Shown one piece after another: positions 46,435 through 59,200 of a DNA stretch of 64,000 nt. This DNA is from Saturnia japonica. Lineage: Eukaryota > Arthropoda > Insecta > Lepidoptera > Saturniidae. The notes below the pieces were generated by a model. That model saw nothing but the letters and a program-made list of their open reading frames with translations. It made no database searches and was not told the origin of the DNA. The position numbers and the translations under genes were made by a program. The first letter of the stretch is position 1. Each line of letters opens with the position of its first letter. The stretch is taken from contig CM065312.1 of assembly GCA_033032175.1 (NCBI GenBank), forward strand, positions 248,001 to 312,000. The letters run 5' to 3'.

Positions 46435-46695
46435 TTTATTCAATTCAAGCCCTAAGAAAGCACTTATGTACGTCAAAACACTACTTACTACCGGTTCGGA
46501 AAACATCCCAGTCATCGAGAAGAACCGGCGAGAAGCTCGATCGGGTTTATCTTTGTTTCCCAACTGTACATTAGTATTAATATAATACAATAATAATAAT
46601 TTAGTGAATGCACAGAGAGGTAGTCAATTCCAGTCATCACTATCAATTTTATAGTGATCCACCCTATAATAACCATTTGACAGTAATTAACAGTA
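46435..46695 (-). mobile_element. CR1-like retrotransposon 3' end fragment
   Basis: Read on the minus strand it matches 57447-57620: GGTTATTATAGGGTGGATCA, ACCTCTCTGTGCAT, CACTAAATTATTATTATTGT, GTAGTGTTTTGACGT and CTTAGGGC in the same order. The first bases encode GYYRVDHY, the end of the retrotransposon protein. Confidence 0.75.
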
Positions 46696-47166
46696 ATGGA
46701 CTGCAGAAGACCAATAGAATATTGGTTTATTACCCGACTGTTTTTAAAATGTCTTAGTTATTTTAAAATGTCTAATTTTGATTTGGATACGGAAAAGACA
46801 GGAAAGGAAGAGTATTCAAAGATTGACTGAAAATAAGTTCCAATGATAGCCGGTGTTTTGAAAATTAAAAACACGAGTATTAAGAAATAACAATTGTTTT
46901 AAATTATAAAGTTATTAAAAAAATGCCAGAAGTCAAATTTATTAACAAAATAAATAATAATTTAAGTTGTACTATTTTATCTATCTCCTGATTTTTCAGT
47001 CCAGTCTGGTTTTTTTGCTCTTTTGTTGGATTTTGAAAATTTTTTCTGGCAGCACTGCTTATTATTTGCGGCGGTGAGATTGATCAGATGGATGTTACAA
47101 GTTTTTATCGTTGTAAATTTTGTTAAATTTAACTAAGCTGTTTTATGTTATAATAGTAAAACAGAA

Positions 47167-47225
47167 ATGACAGCAGAAAACGAACGTGAAATATATCATA
47201 AGCTGGAGGCCATGAAGGAGATCAG
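47167..47225 (+). CDS. ZC4H2: ZC4H2 coding exon 1 (start codon)
   Basis: ATG followed by TAENEREIYHKLEAMKEI and two bases of the Arg codon, then donor ATCAG|gtaaaa (phase 2). The start is chosen because the reading aligns from its first residues with ZC4H2. A possible acceptor (ttataatag) just upstream means a non-coding first exon could exist. Confidence 0.9.
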
Positions 47226-50200
47226 GTAAAATGTATACCTAAAATTTCAACAAAATGCCGTCGCACCTGTAGACTCGATCAATAAACACTTGACATCAGT
47301 TTGTCGTGAATTTTTTTTTTGTACAACTTGTCTAATATAGTTCCTTGTGTTTTATAAATTATCAAAATATATGTAAGTATTTTATACAATAACGGCTCAC
47401 TGATCATGATCATGTAAATAATCTTTCAGTTGTAGTCCATAGAAATATTGAATGACGTTAACCACTGGTATTATTTGTTTATTTTTATTTTGTAAAATTA
47501 TCGCATAATACCTATGTATCCAATAAGTACAGTGTAATGTACTGGTAAGTAAGTAAATACATTGCTATTCAAGAGCAAGGTTCACAAATGGACAACAATT
47601 ATTGTCTATAATGGATAGCAGTGTTTGTATCACAAATAACAGTATTCATCAGTATTTGTACAAAAAAAGTATAATATGTACAGTGTGTAGTCTAGCTGAG
47701 ACGGACAGCGAGACAGCATTCAGGAACATTGTTTATTGTAGTTTAATTATTAAGTAAGGTCTTCACGATCTGATAGCCTAGGTGAGAGAGAACATTACCA
47801 TTACACATTTGAAATGGGAATCCTTTTCAAGCTAGTCGTTTCCTGCTTATAAAGTGTTTGCGGTCTCAAAACATACCTGTTGCTATCGCACCCAGGGTAT
47901 TGCATACAGTGTGGGTCAATAGTATGAATACTAAGTCAATCACATGGATGATTCTTGACATATTAATAATAAATAGTATGTTATTTAATATGATGTGTTG
48001 GTAGGAGAAGGCTGGCCCTTGTAATAATAGAAATAATTTATTCAACAAACAAAAATACATAATTTTTCATGACTTTTAAATTTTAATTGTTGTGTTTAGA
48101 CAATTAATTACTAAAATTTGTAAGAATATTTGTGCCCAATAGGGATTATGTAATGAAATTAAGATATAAATTAAAAAAATATATATTTCAAGTACATTTA
48201 CAAATTATATGTTAATTTTATTTGCTATATTAAGAATTTAGTTGTTGTAATTTTCTAAACATGACATAATACAGAGAATTTTTTTAATTTCTGACAGTCT
48301 CTAGACGTTCTGTTTCATGAGTAATTCCCAATGGTAGCAACTAAGATATTATTAACTGGTTTGATGCATATGTAAATCCTTTAAAAAACATAGAATCAAT
48401 CATGTTTGTAAAGGTACATTAATTTATAGTCTGTTCAGAAATCAGAGCTCATGAAATAATGATGACAGGTACAGTTAAAATAAATAAAATAATTAGATGT
48501 AAATAGGTTGGGTAAAAGGTTTCTTCGCATTTTTATATGAAAACTCAAGACGTTTTTTTCAATATTTCTTTACATTTATTTACAGTATATATATATGCCG
48601 TTTTGTTGGATAACTTTCTGCCATTTTGTAGGCATTATGATCCCGTTGCTGTAGAAACTTTGGGACTTCTGATCAAAAAAACAAAACAAATAGTTTTGGC
48701 AGTCCTCTCTTGATGTTAACCTTTCAGAACCTAAAGATTTCTGAAGAAATCGAAAAAGGGGAAAATCTGAAGGTGCAAGGTCAGGACTATATGGTGGATG
48801 CACTAACACCTCCCAGCCAAACTCTCTTAATTTTTGCTGAGTGGCTAAAGATGTGTGTGGTCTAGAGTTATCATGATGAAAGACCACACCCTTCCTGTTG
48901 ATTAATTCCGGCCACTTTCTCTTAACTGCTTCCTTTCATCTCATCAGTTGTTGGCAGTAGAGATCCGAATCGATGGTTTTGCCGGGCGGTAAAAGCTAAT
49001 AATGAACAATGCCCTTCCAGTCCCACCATACACACAGCATCACCTTATTTCGAGTTAGCCCGGGTTTAGCCACAGTCTGTGAAGCCTGGCCGACCTTAGA
49101 CAAAAACCTTTTTCGCACGTTCTTGTCGTACGTGATCCACTTTTCATCGCCAATTATCAATCTCTTCAAAAACGGCTCGGCTTCATTACGTCTCAATAAT
49201 GAATCGCAATTGAGTACACGGTTCATTAGGTTTCTTTCAGTGAGCTCGTGTGGCACCCAAATATCGACCTTTTTGTTATAGCCAGCTTTCTTCGAATGGG
49301 TTAAAACTGTTTTGTGGTCAATTTCCAGTTCTTCGGCTACATCGTAACAACTGATATGCCGATCTAGCTCCATTTTTTTTTAAAATGGCGTTCATTTTAT
49401 TCGTAACAGGGCGACCAGAGCATGGTGCATCTTTAACATCAAAATCCGGTCTGAAAACGTTTGAACCAACTTTGTGCTACTCTTACTGACACTGCATTAG
49501 GTCCATAAACATCACAAATTTTTTCGTTGCTTGAGTTTCATTTTTGCCTTTTTTCTAATAATATTTTAAAATGTATCGAATTTCTTCATTAGATTCACTC
49601 ATTTTTACAGAAAGAAAAACATGAAAAGTAGCAGGAAACAACTTTTATCTTTTTAATGTTACCAAAACCAGCCAGATAAAAATAGTTACAGCGAAAGAAA
49701 TTTATATAACAAGTTTATACCTACGTTATGCGAAAACACTTTTTCCCCGACCTAATATGTTATATTAAGAACTTGGCCTCTATAATTGATCTTATGTAGA
49801 TATTAATAGAGGTATTCTTAATAATCTCAGCAACGTCTCTCTCTCTTACAGTTTGGATTACACCTTTAATGCTCATCAACAACTGCTAACAAACTTAAGC
49901 AAAAGCTCATATTCTTAATTATTAGTGTTTGTACTGGGTAATTCATTTTTTGGCTATATTTGGCAATACTTTAAGTATGTATTGAGTATAGCTCATATTT
50001 ACTGATTTGTTTGTTTTTTAATCAAGAGAACCAGAGTCTGGAGATCTGTAGTTCAGGTTGTTGTACCTCTCAAGATAGATGTACACTCTCCCGGACTTTT
50101 TTGTAGGTCTTTTTAATGCCTACAATGATGTAGAACAATTAGTTTGCTATAGCAGATATATATATCTGATATATCTCTTATGGTTTACTCAGCAAAAGCT

Positions 50201-53200
50201 ATTTAAGCGCCCAAATTGATTCACCATGACCAGTTCTTTTTTATTTGTGCGGAACCCTAATTCTTTTTCTAAAATAAAAGTAACCTAAGTTTCTCCCTAT
50301 ATTATCAGCTATCTATCAGTGAAAGTCCCGTCAAAATCGGTTCAACCGTTTCGGAGATTACCTGGAACAAACAGACTGACAAAAATTTTAAAAATTGGCT
50401 TTTTGTTTGATATTTCGTATATATTTTTATATGCATTTAGTAAAAAACTGTTATTTTGACATTACAAACAAACACTTCAATTTTATTAATTGTATAGATT
50501 ATCTCTTTAAGGAATAAAACAATAACACTTGAGAGATTAAAACGGAGCATAATGAATGAGGTGCGCAGTGGTGACCAGGAGGGTCGGTGTCTCTCACAAT
50601 ACAAGCGGGAAATGGAGCTATTGCAACAAGAGAAAATGAGCCATGTTGAAGAGTTGCGACAGATACATGCTGATATTAATGCGGTGTGTATATAGTTTAT
50701 AATTAATTGAAGTTAAAATTACTACTAATCATAATTATGAAGTTAATGTAATCAAACTGCCTTGAAAGGGAATCCGCAAGTCGATTCTGTTTAAAAATTA
50801 AAGTAAATTATTTAGTAATATTGGTATATGGAGATAAAAGCCCTGAAACAATAAAAATCTCGAGAAATTAATTGTTTATATTTTATTTTATTTTGCCATT
50901 GGAATATTAATGGTTTTTGCCTTTGAGTCACTTGATTTGAAACGTTGATTAGAAAACTTGACATCACCATTTAGGAAATATGAACGTATGACTCTTGTGT
51001 GAGTTGTCACACTTGTCACTGTTATCATGTAAAATTAATGATGACCTCATGAGACCATAAAGCTGCGTTTTTATGACGTATTTTTTATTTACATTACAAA
51101 ATATTTTTCTATCACTTTTTATGGTATCAACATATAAAGTGTTTAAAATAATTTTCCAAAAGTTTCAACTCTCGGATTGTCCTGCAACACTCTAATTACT
51201 TGTTGTAGTGAAAATTAAAGCTTAATTGGTTGTAACCGGTGCCCAGTGTTGTTAATTAAATTATTGCTTCATTGCCATCACACACAAACAATTATTAATC
51301 AACAAATAAACATCTCAGGCTTCCGTAAAACATAAACATCATAATTACAACATACAGTATGATCAAACCTAGTTTCATAATTTACTGTTAATGTTTAAAT
51401 GTTATTCTACTAAATTATATTTTGTATGGAAATGATTTTCGGGCTACAGTATTGTATCATAAATCTATATATATTTTTGTAAAAGACCTGTTGAATATAA
51501 ATGCTGAAAGTAGAAAATTATAGAGCAATAGATTGTTTCGCACTTGAAATGTCATAAGTAGTTGGCACCCATGGACGTCTAAAAAAGTGCGGAGGGAGTT
51601 CTACTAACAAAAAAGTCAACTAAGTGAAGCACAACAATGGCGGACACGTAAGTGTGTGAGAGTTTTTACAATATTACCATGAGAAGAAAATATCCCCATT
51701 AAAAAAAAAATACACAAAAGTTTTTGAACTCTCGGGAGACCTCGATAGACAAAACATTACTTCACTGTCGGGAAACTAACTCATCAAAGGATTTTATCGT
51801 AAAAATTTCGTCTGCGCGGCCATAGTTCAGTCGGTGCACAGAGTGATGTATAAAAGTAAGATCTCTATTATTATTTATTCCCTCCAAGTACGGTGAAGCT
51901 GTAAAAGCCGCAGCGGCTCCAGGGCCCCTAAGGCTAACAGTATAGTGAGTTCTAAGAAAAAAAATTCCAGAAGAAAAAAATATAATAAAAAAACTAATCG
52001 ATTTAAAGATATTTCTATTTATTTATCTGTGCTTGCGACTTTGTTTCCGCGAATTACAGAATGCCGTCTATCGGGTACCGCGCGAATCGTGCTACTAACG
52101 CTCCCGGTTATATGCTTATTGTGAGTGATCCTTAAAAGATAGACAAATGCTTACGTGACTTTTTTGTAGGTCTTTTCAATATCTACAATTAAGCAGTACA
52201 TTGTTTTGATATATCTCTTATGGTTTACTCAGCGTAAGCCATTTAAGCGCCCGAATTTATTTACCATGACCAGTTTTTTTATTTGCTCGGAACCCTAATT
52301 ATTTTTCTAAAATAGAAGTAGCCTAAGTTACTCTTTATAACATCAGCTTTCTGCCAGTAAATGTCCCGTCAAAATGGGTCCAATAGTTTCGGAGATGACT
52401 CGGAAAAAACAGACAGTTAATTTTTTTTAAATTGGTTTTTTGTTATAAGTACAGTATATACTTTCATATGTATTTAGTAAAAAACTGTTATTTTGGCATT
52501 GCAAACAGACACTTTAATTTTATTAATTGTTAAGAAGTTTAGATGATTTGTTAAAATTCCTTATGTTGGGTTAACTTTTTTGTCTTTTACTTTCAAAAGA
52601 TAGATCCCTATATAAAAGAAAGAGAACGAATATATAAATATTTTCCGGCAATATATTTAATACAGTTGAGACTTATTTTGTGTACTGTTCCAATAAGTGC
52701 GAGCTGAAATACTAGAAATAATAATAAATTTTTATCATTTCCTATATGTATATTTTTAGAATTTTGGTTTGCATAATATACTTGTATTATTTTTCGTTAA
52801 ATATTGTTGTATTTTATTTTAAAAGCTTTCTAAGTAGCATCTTGCAAATACATCGTAATTGTTTGATTGAAAATGCAATCAATAAACTGTGAATATGTAG
52901 TATCGATAAGTACTAGTAACTATTTATTTGTCTCTTAAATTAATTATAATTTATTTATTATAATACTCAATAACATTATAATTAATTAGGTAAATAATTG
53001 TGTTCGAAGGAACTGCTGTCCATCTACCATACTTCCGAGGAAATTTGTATGTTTAGTGTATGTATGTTTTATACGTTCATTTTGATACCTTTCTGAATTT
53101 GTATTTGCACTATTAATAGGACTCACCAAAAAGACTAGAAGACTATAAGAAAAAGTCCCGAAGATACTTGGCATTACTAAAAATAACTTTAAACTGAGCA

Positions 53201-56200
53201 TGTAAGGGATCTATTATTATTGTTTTAGCCTGTTAGCATTATTACTTATAATAATTTCTTTTTTTATAATCGATACAATTAATAAAATAAAAAATAACAA
53301 AATAACAGTTTTTTTACTAAATGCATATTATACGATACGATACGATACGAATAACAGATCTACATCTACAGGTTATTGTATTGAATTTCAAGGAAAACGG
53401 TGTCTAGTTATGCATTTTTTATTAATTTATATCTTTTGAACGGGAACGCCCGGCGTCAAGGTCATAGTTCCTAAGGCTTCGTTACCACCCTGAACTTACG
53501 TATAAGTTTCAGCTTTACAACTTGAAACACAAAAAAATAAAGCTTGATATTGTTAAATAATTGAATGATGTGGCCGTTTTGACAAAACTCTATACTTATA
53601 ACTATCAAATAATGCATTTAGATTGTCTAAAATCCTATGAAAGGGAGACTCCGATTTCCGTCCACTGAGCGCCGCCGCCGCGCCGCGCCGCGCTCGGGCC
53701 TTGCTGCAGGCGAAAGCGAGTATTAATATAAATCTGAAACACATTTGTAAAGTGCGCTATGTTTGTTTGTGTAACGAGGGAATATTCGAAAGCGGGCTAT
53801 TGTTGGAACTCGAACAATTGTAACGTTTTATTATGTTTGTTTGTCTTGTCAGTGGAACTGCTATGAAGCAGCCCGCGCGTTGCGGCGGCGTATAGTATCT
53901 ATCATACGAGCCAATTTTGTGACATCCCTATTTGTTGGCGACAGCGGCGTCGCCTCATATAAGATACTAATTGCATCAGATTCAATATGACTTATTATTA
54001 TAGATATAGAATAGATAGATTATGGAATATTGAGCGCCATATATAAGAATTATAGAATAAAGAATACACAGATATAGAATATTGACAATACATAGCGTAG
54101 AATAGATGATAAGTAGCTATAAGGATATCGATAATATAACATTGTACATAATTGTCTAATTATTCCATAGATTTAAGATAGAATAATAATTTATATTGAA
54201 GTACGCGCTCGGCCCGCGTCCCGAAACTATGTAAAGAACGTATCGATCTGTGTTCGGGACCAGGCGGTATGCTTAAGACGTCTTATATGTGCGCGTAGTA
54301 TGGATTAAGTATCACGACCTAAGTTATCCGTGATTATAGATAGGGAATACGATATAGAATAATTAGGCGTTAAAATGTATGTACATAGGGTTTAATCACT
54401 TAAATAAATATCCACGGCAGAAACCGAGCCGACCATAATGAAAATAAATATTTTTCTTTTTTTATGGTTATAAGAACTGACTACACTGTTAGCCTTAGGG
54501 GTCCTATCGGATCAATATTCAGAGCCGCTGCGGTTTACAGCTTCACCGGACTTGACGAAAATAAAATAAAAATGGAGCACCTAATTTGCCCGAGCGCAAG
54601 GGCCCCTTTATGGTAATGCCGCAGTCTTCATGCTCAATCCCGCGGCGCTGCTGGGCACTAACCGACCGACCTCCGACCGCCTACAAAGAAGACCATCAAC
54701 ACCAGCGCCGCTACGGATTTCATCGGAACCTGCAACCATCGACACTAGCGCCACTACGGATATATTGAAGACTTGCGGTCACATAGTCAGATTGGTCGGC
54801 TCGGTTACGTTGTTAGTACAAGTTTTGTGTTTGATTATCGAGTGAGCTTGTGCGGTATCGCACACCTCAGGACCCCGTACCGAGCACTCCGGATCGGCGA
54901 GAATAATCGCCACGAGGCGGGCATCCGGCGTCTTATAGGATTTTTTAGAAATCCTATAAGATTAACAAACCCGTCCAACCCGGGTTGACGTCACTCGCCC
55001 TATCGACGCGTGTGACGTGCTGCGTACCCAACACTATTTATTGCAGATTCCTTTAAGTACTTTGAATCAGTTCAAATGCCAGAGTAAAACGTCCGCGCGC
55101 CATTTACGCATATGAATAATCAGTTTTTGATAATCACGGTTTTTCCTTGGATAAATAATTAAATTCTTTTCATTTTATGTTTTAATTTTTTATTTGAATA
55201 AACCGCCGTATTATGACGAGATTTTTCACCAGGCGGTTGCTTAAGACGTCTTATATGTGCCCTAAAAATATCACGACCTAAATCCGTGGATTATTGGGGT
55301 AATAATACTTTCCGTTTTTTTTGTTAGGGTTGTCACTTTCAATATCCAGGCAGAAACCGGATAATTAATTCTTTTTTTATGGAATAAAAAACATGAATAT
55401 CGGATAATATTCAACGTTTTTAATTAAAATATATAAAAATGATACTAATTTACAACCACCCTTAGGTATTTTATGATTGCTCTTTAGTTTAGTTTCTTAT
55501 AAGAAACGCCGTCGATGTTCTGAGTTTTGAATTTTTTAATAATATATCGGAGAAAAAATCGGAATTTCCTTAAATTTTATACTCAGAAACTGTGCATAAT
55601 TAGCACGCGAGAGGCTTACATTAGCATTTCAATTATTTCAATGTATAGAAGTCTGCAAAAAAAATGGGATGTCACAAAATTGGTTCCTATAGAACACTGC
55701 GGCGCGGCGCTCCATCCATTCATTTTAAATTTATGTTAACTAGCGGTCGCCCAATGATCGAAATTCGACCAGCGACTTTTTAATAATAGACTATTTTCTG
55801 TTTGACATTTGCAGTGTGAATCAAACAATGAATGAAATATCACTTGCTGTCACTTTTCATTGAGTGACAATGTCAATATTTTGGGGTGTCTAAATTTAAT
55901 GGCACTGATCAGGTTAGGATTCGCAATATTATTTAATTTAATGTATTAATAACAGATATATTATAGATAAATTTTAGCTTTCTGGACTTCTTCTCCATAT
56001 AAACTTTAACCATGCCAAATCTTCAGTCTTCACACAGTCTTCCGTGCACGCAATACAAAGTTTTTGCTTCACGTATTAATATAATGATGCTGCGGGGCTG
56101 ACATGGTTCTTATTTCTAAATTACAATGGGGTCCGGACATTAAAACCTTGGTGGGAAGATTAAGTTCTGCTGCATTCGAAGTACGCAAAATACGCCAGTT

Positions 56201-59200
56201 AACAGATATTGCCACTGCTAGGTTAGTCTATTTCGCTTACTTCCATAGCTTAATGTCTTACGGTATTTTGCTGTGAGGTTCAGCAGCTGAGATAGATACC
56301 ATATTTATTTATATTATAAAAAACGGGCTATTCGTGCAATTTACAACCTAAAACCTCGTGAATCATTAAAGAACAAATTTCAGGAATATAATATCTTAAC
56401 TTTGCCCTCCCTTTTTAACGTGGAGGAACCCCTCATGGGTACACACCCGCCCGGGGGGACGAGTGGTTATGTGAGACTCCTACTCACTAAAACTTCACGG
56501 TGTACCATCCGCCGCCACGATGGGGGGACGCGGGACCTGCAGGTTGTATACTACCGCGTCGCCCCGACGGCCGGCCCGGCATTGCCGGGCCCCGGCCTAA
56601 ATAGGAGACAGCTCAGTACACCCTAGCCGTCTCCTCCGTCCGCCCGGTCTTCTTTGTCGGAGAGGGTCGCTTAGGGGATCCCCTCGCGAACCCTCTCCAC
56701 GGCCTCCTTCTGCGAGATGATGTCCTCGCAGAAGGAGGCCATCGCATGCCACGACCCCTCACTGTCGAGCATGGCTCTCACCACACTCGGCAGCGAGAGG
56801 TCCCCTCCTACCACCACGGTTAGAGCGCGGCGCTGCTCATCCCACGCAGCACACTCAGAAAGAGTATGCTGCGCCGTGTCTTCCATCGCACCGCACTCGT
56901 GACACGCGGTGGTGGGCTCTCTGCGGGCTATTTTGTGCAGGTACCATCCGAAGCAGCCATGTCCGGATAGCACCTGCACAAGCCTAAACGTCAGGGAGCC
57001 CCGGTCCCTATTTATCCACCGTTCGAGGACCGGGCGGACGGCATCTATGGTGTATCGCCCATAGCGCGCATCCGCCAGGTCCTCCCCCCATCTCTCTATC
57101 ATCTCCTGACGGCCCTCACGCCGCAGCCTTTCCACTTCAATAAGAGCTGGAGGCTCCCCCATATTTCTCCTCGCCGCCGTATATCTGTTCAACAACGAGT
57201 TATACAACCTTGATAACTTAATGTATATTCGTAAAACTTAGTCAAGTTAGATTTTGTCAAAGTCAGCACAATGTTAATACTAGAAGTAGAGATAAATTAG
57301 TCGTACCGTGTTTTAGATTATGTAGGTCCAATAAAAGTTTTTTAGGTAATATTGTCAGGTTTTATAATAAGATCTCGACGCATATTACTGATTTGCCGGA
57401 CAACAAGTTCAAGGACCATGTCAAACAAGTTTTACTGTCAAAAGGTTATTATAGGGTGGATCATTATGTGAATGATAGTGATGTCCGAAAGTGATTCCCT
57501 CTCTGTGCATCCACTAAATTATTATTATTGTACCTGTTATATTAACATTTGTACAGATTCCACGAACCGGCAGTAGTGTTTTGACGTTCATAAGTGCCTT
57601 CTTAGGGCCGGTTTGTAATAAGTTCATTAGCCGCATCGTACGATGCCGCGGTCGCTGAGCTTGGCGAATTGTATGCGCGGGGGCAATCGTTCTGCGCAGA
57701 CGTTGCGCCCCCCCCCTCCCCTGGCTTTGTCCGTCGGCTCTGATCGCACGTAAGCACAGTCTACTTCGTGCTGTGGCCGTGAATTGGCGTCTGCTTTGTG
57801 CTTGCTACAGTGCTCCCGAGTGCGGTCTTGTGAAGTTACGTCATTTAGGACGTTCGGCTAGTGCTGAGATATATGTTAGTAACGGTGGTGCTAAGGTTTT
57901 GCATTGAATAACTTGAATTGGTGTACCAGGGCCTAAATTGAGTAAAGAATATTTTGATTTTGATGATTTAATTGTATAATTTTTTTTTGTATAAAAAACT
58001 TCGCTTTAGAATTCGTGATTGTTTTATCATAATTCAAATAATTAAACTTTATAATATATTAAAATAACATTTCATTCATAGTAAAAGTATGACGTTCTAA
58101 TAATAAACTAGCTCGTGATATTGTCGATGCTAAAGATACAATGCAAACCAATAACGCACAAAGCGTGTTTCTGTGGATAGAAGATAATCTATTTTTTATG
58201 GTGAGTTATAAAAGCATGTAGCTGCAGCATCTGAATGTATATTTAATTATACTTGGGGAAAATTAGGTTTTTAATATACTTATTACAGTTATTACTCAAA
58301 TATTGTGGTGTAGTATTCTGATAGCGAGCGCCTAGAGACTTGCTCGAGAGTCGCGATCGCCGTTAACTAATCTGATGAATTTACACTGCGTGATCTTTAT
58401 TCAAGTCGTATTATGATATTTTAATAACCTTATTACAGTTATTACTTAAATATTGTGGTGTAGTATTCTGATAGCGAGCGCCTAGAGACTTGCTCGAGAG
58501 TCGCGATCGCCGTTAACTAATCTGATGAATTTACACTGCGTGATCTTTATTCAAGTCATATTATGATATTTTAATATACTTATTACAGTTATTACTTAAA
58601 TATTGTGGTGCAGTATTCTGATAGCGAGCGCCTAGAGACTTGCTCGAGAGTCGCGATCACCGTTAACTAATCTGATGAATTTACACTGCGTGATCTTTAT
58701 TCAAGTCATATTATGATATTTTAATATACTTATTACAGTTATTACTTAAATATTGTGGTGCAGTATTCTGATAGCGAGCGCCTAGAGACTTGCTCGAGAG
58801 TCGCGATCGCCGTTAACTAATCTGATGAATTTACACTGCGTGATCTTTATTCAAGTCGTATTATGATATTTTAATAACCTTATTACAGTTATTACTTAAA
58901 TATTGTGGTGTAGTATTCTGATAGCGAGCGCCTAGAGACTTGCTCGAGAGTCGCGATCGCCGTTAACTAATCTGATGAATTTACACTGCGTGATCTTTAT
59001 TCAAGTCATATTATGATATTTTAATATACTTATTACAGTTATTACTTAAATATTGTGGTGTAGTATTCTGATAGCGAGCGCCTAGAGACTTGCTCGAGAG
59101 TCGCGATCGCCGTTAACTAATCTGATGAATTTACACTGCGTGATCTTTATTCAAGTCGTATTATGATATTTTAATATACTTATTACAGTTATTACTTAAA

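Larger units (their letters stand above)
44826..47166. other. Region between the Jockey element and ZC4H2
   Basis: It contains an inverted lepidopteran-type repeat (44828-45190) and a CR1-like 3' end on the minus strand (46435-46695). Otherwise it is AT-rich. The last few hundred bases before 47167 should hold the ZC4H2 promoter and 5' UTR, but no TATA or initiator is convincing. Confidence 0.55.
47226..50511 (+). other. ZC4H2 intron 1
   Basis: 3.3 kb. It contains a mariner (48506-49752) and a lepidopteran-type repeat (50070-50495), which ends 16 bp before exon 2. The rest is AT-rich with nothing recognisable. Confidence 0.7.

Noticed and set aside
48996..49373. Functional mariner-derived host gene (SETMAR-like)
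   Set aside because: The frame is interrupted by stops and frame changes and sits between intact element ends, so it is a dead transposon copy.
54586..54988. Overlapping plus-strand frames of 60-71 codons
   Set aside because: Low-information text with no motif, overlapping each other, between repeat copies.
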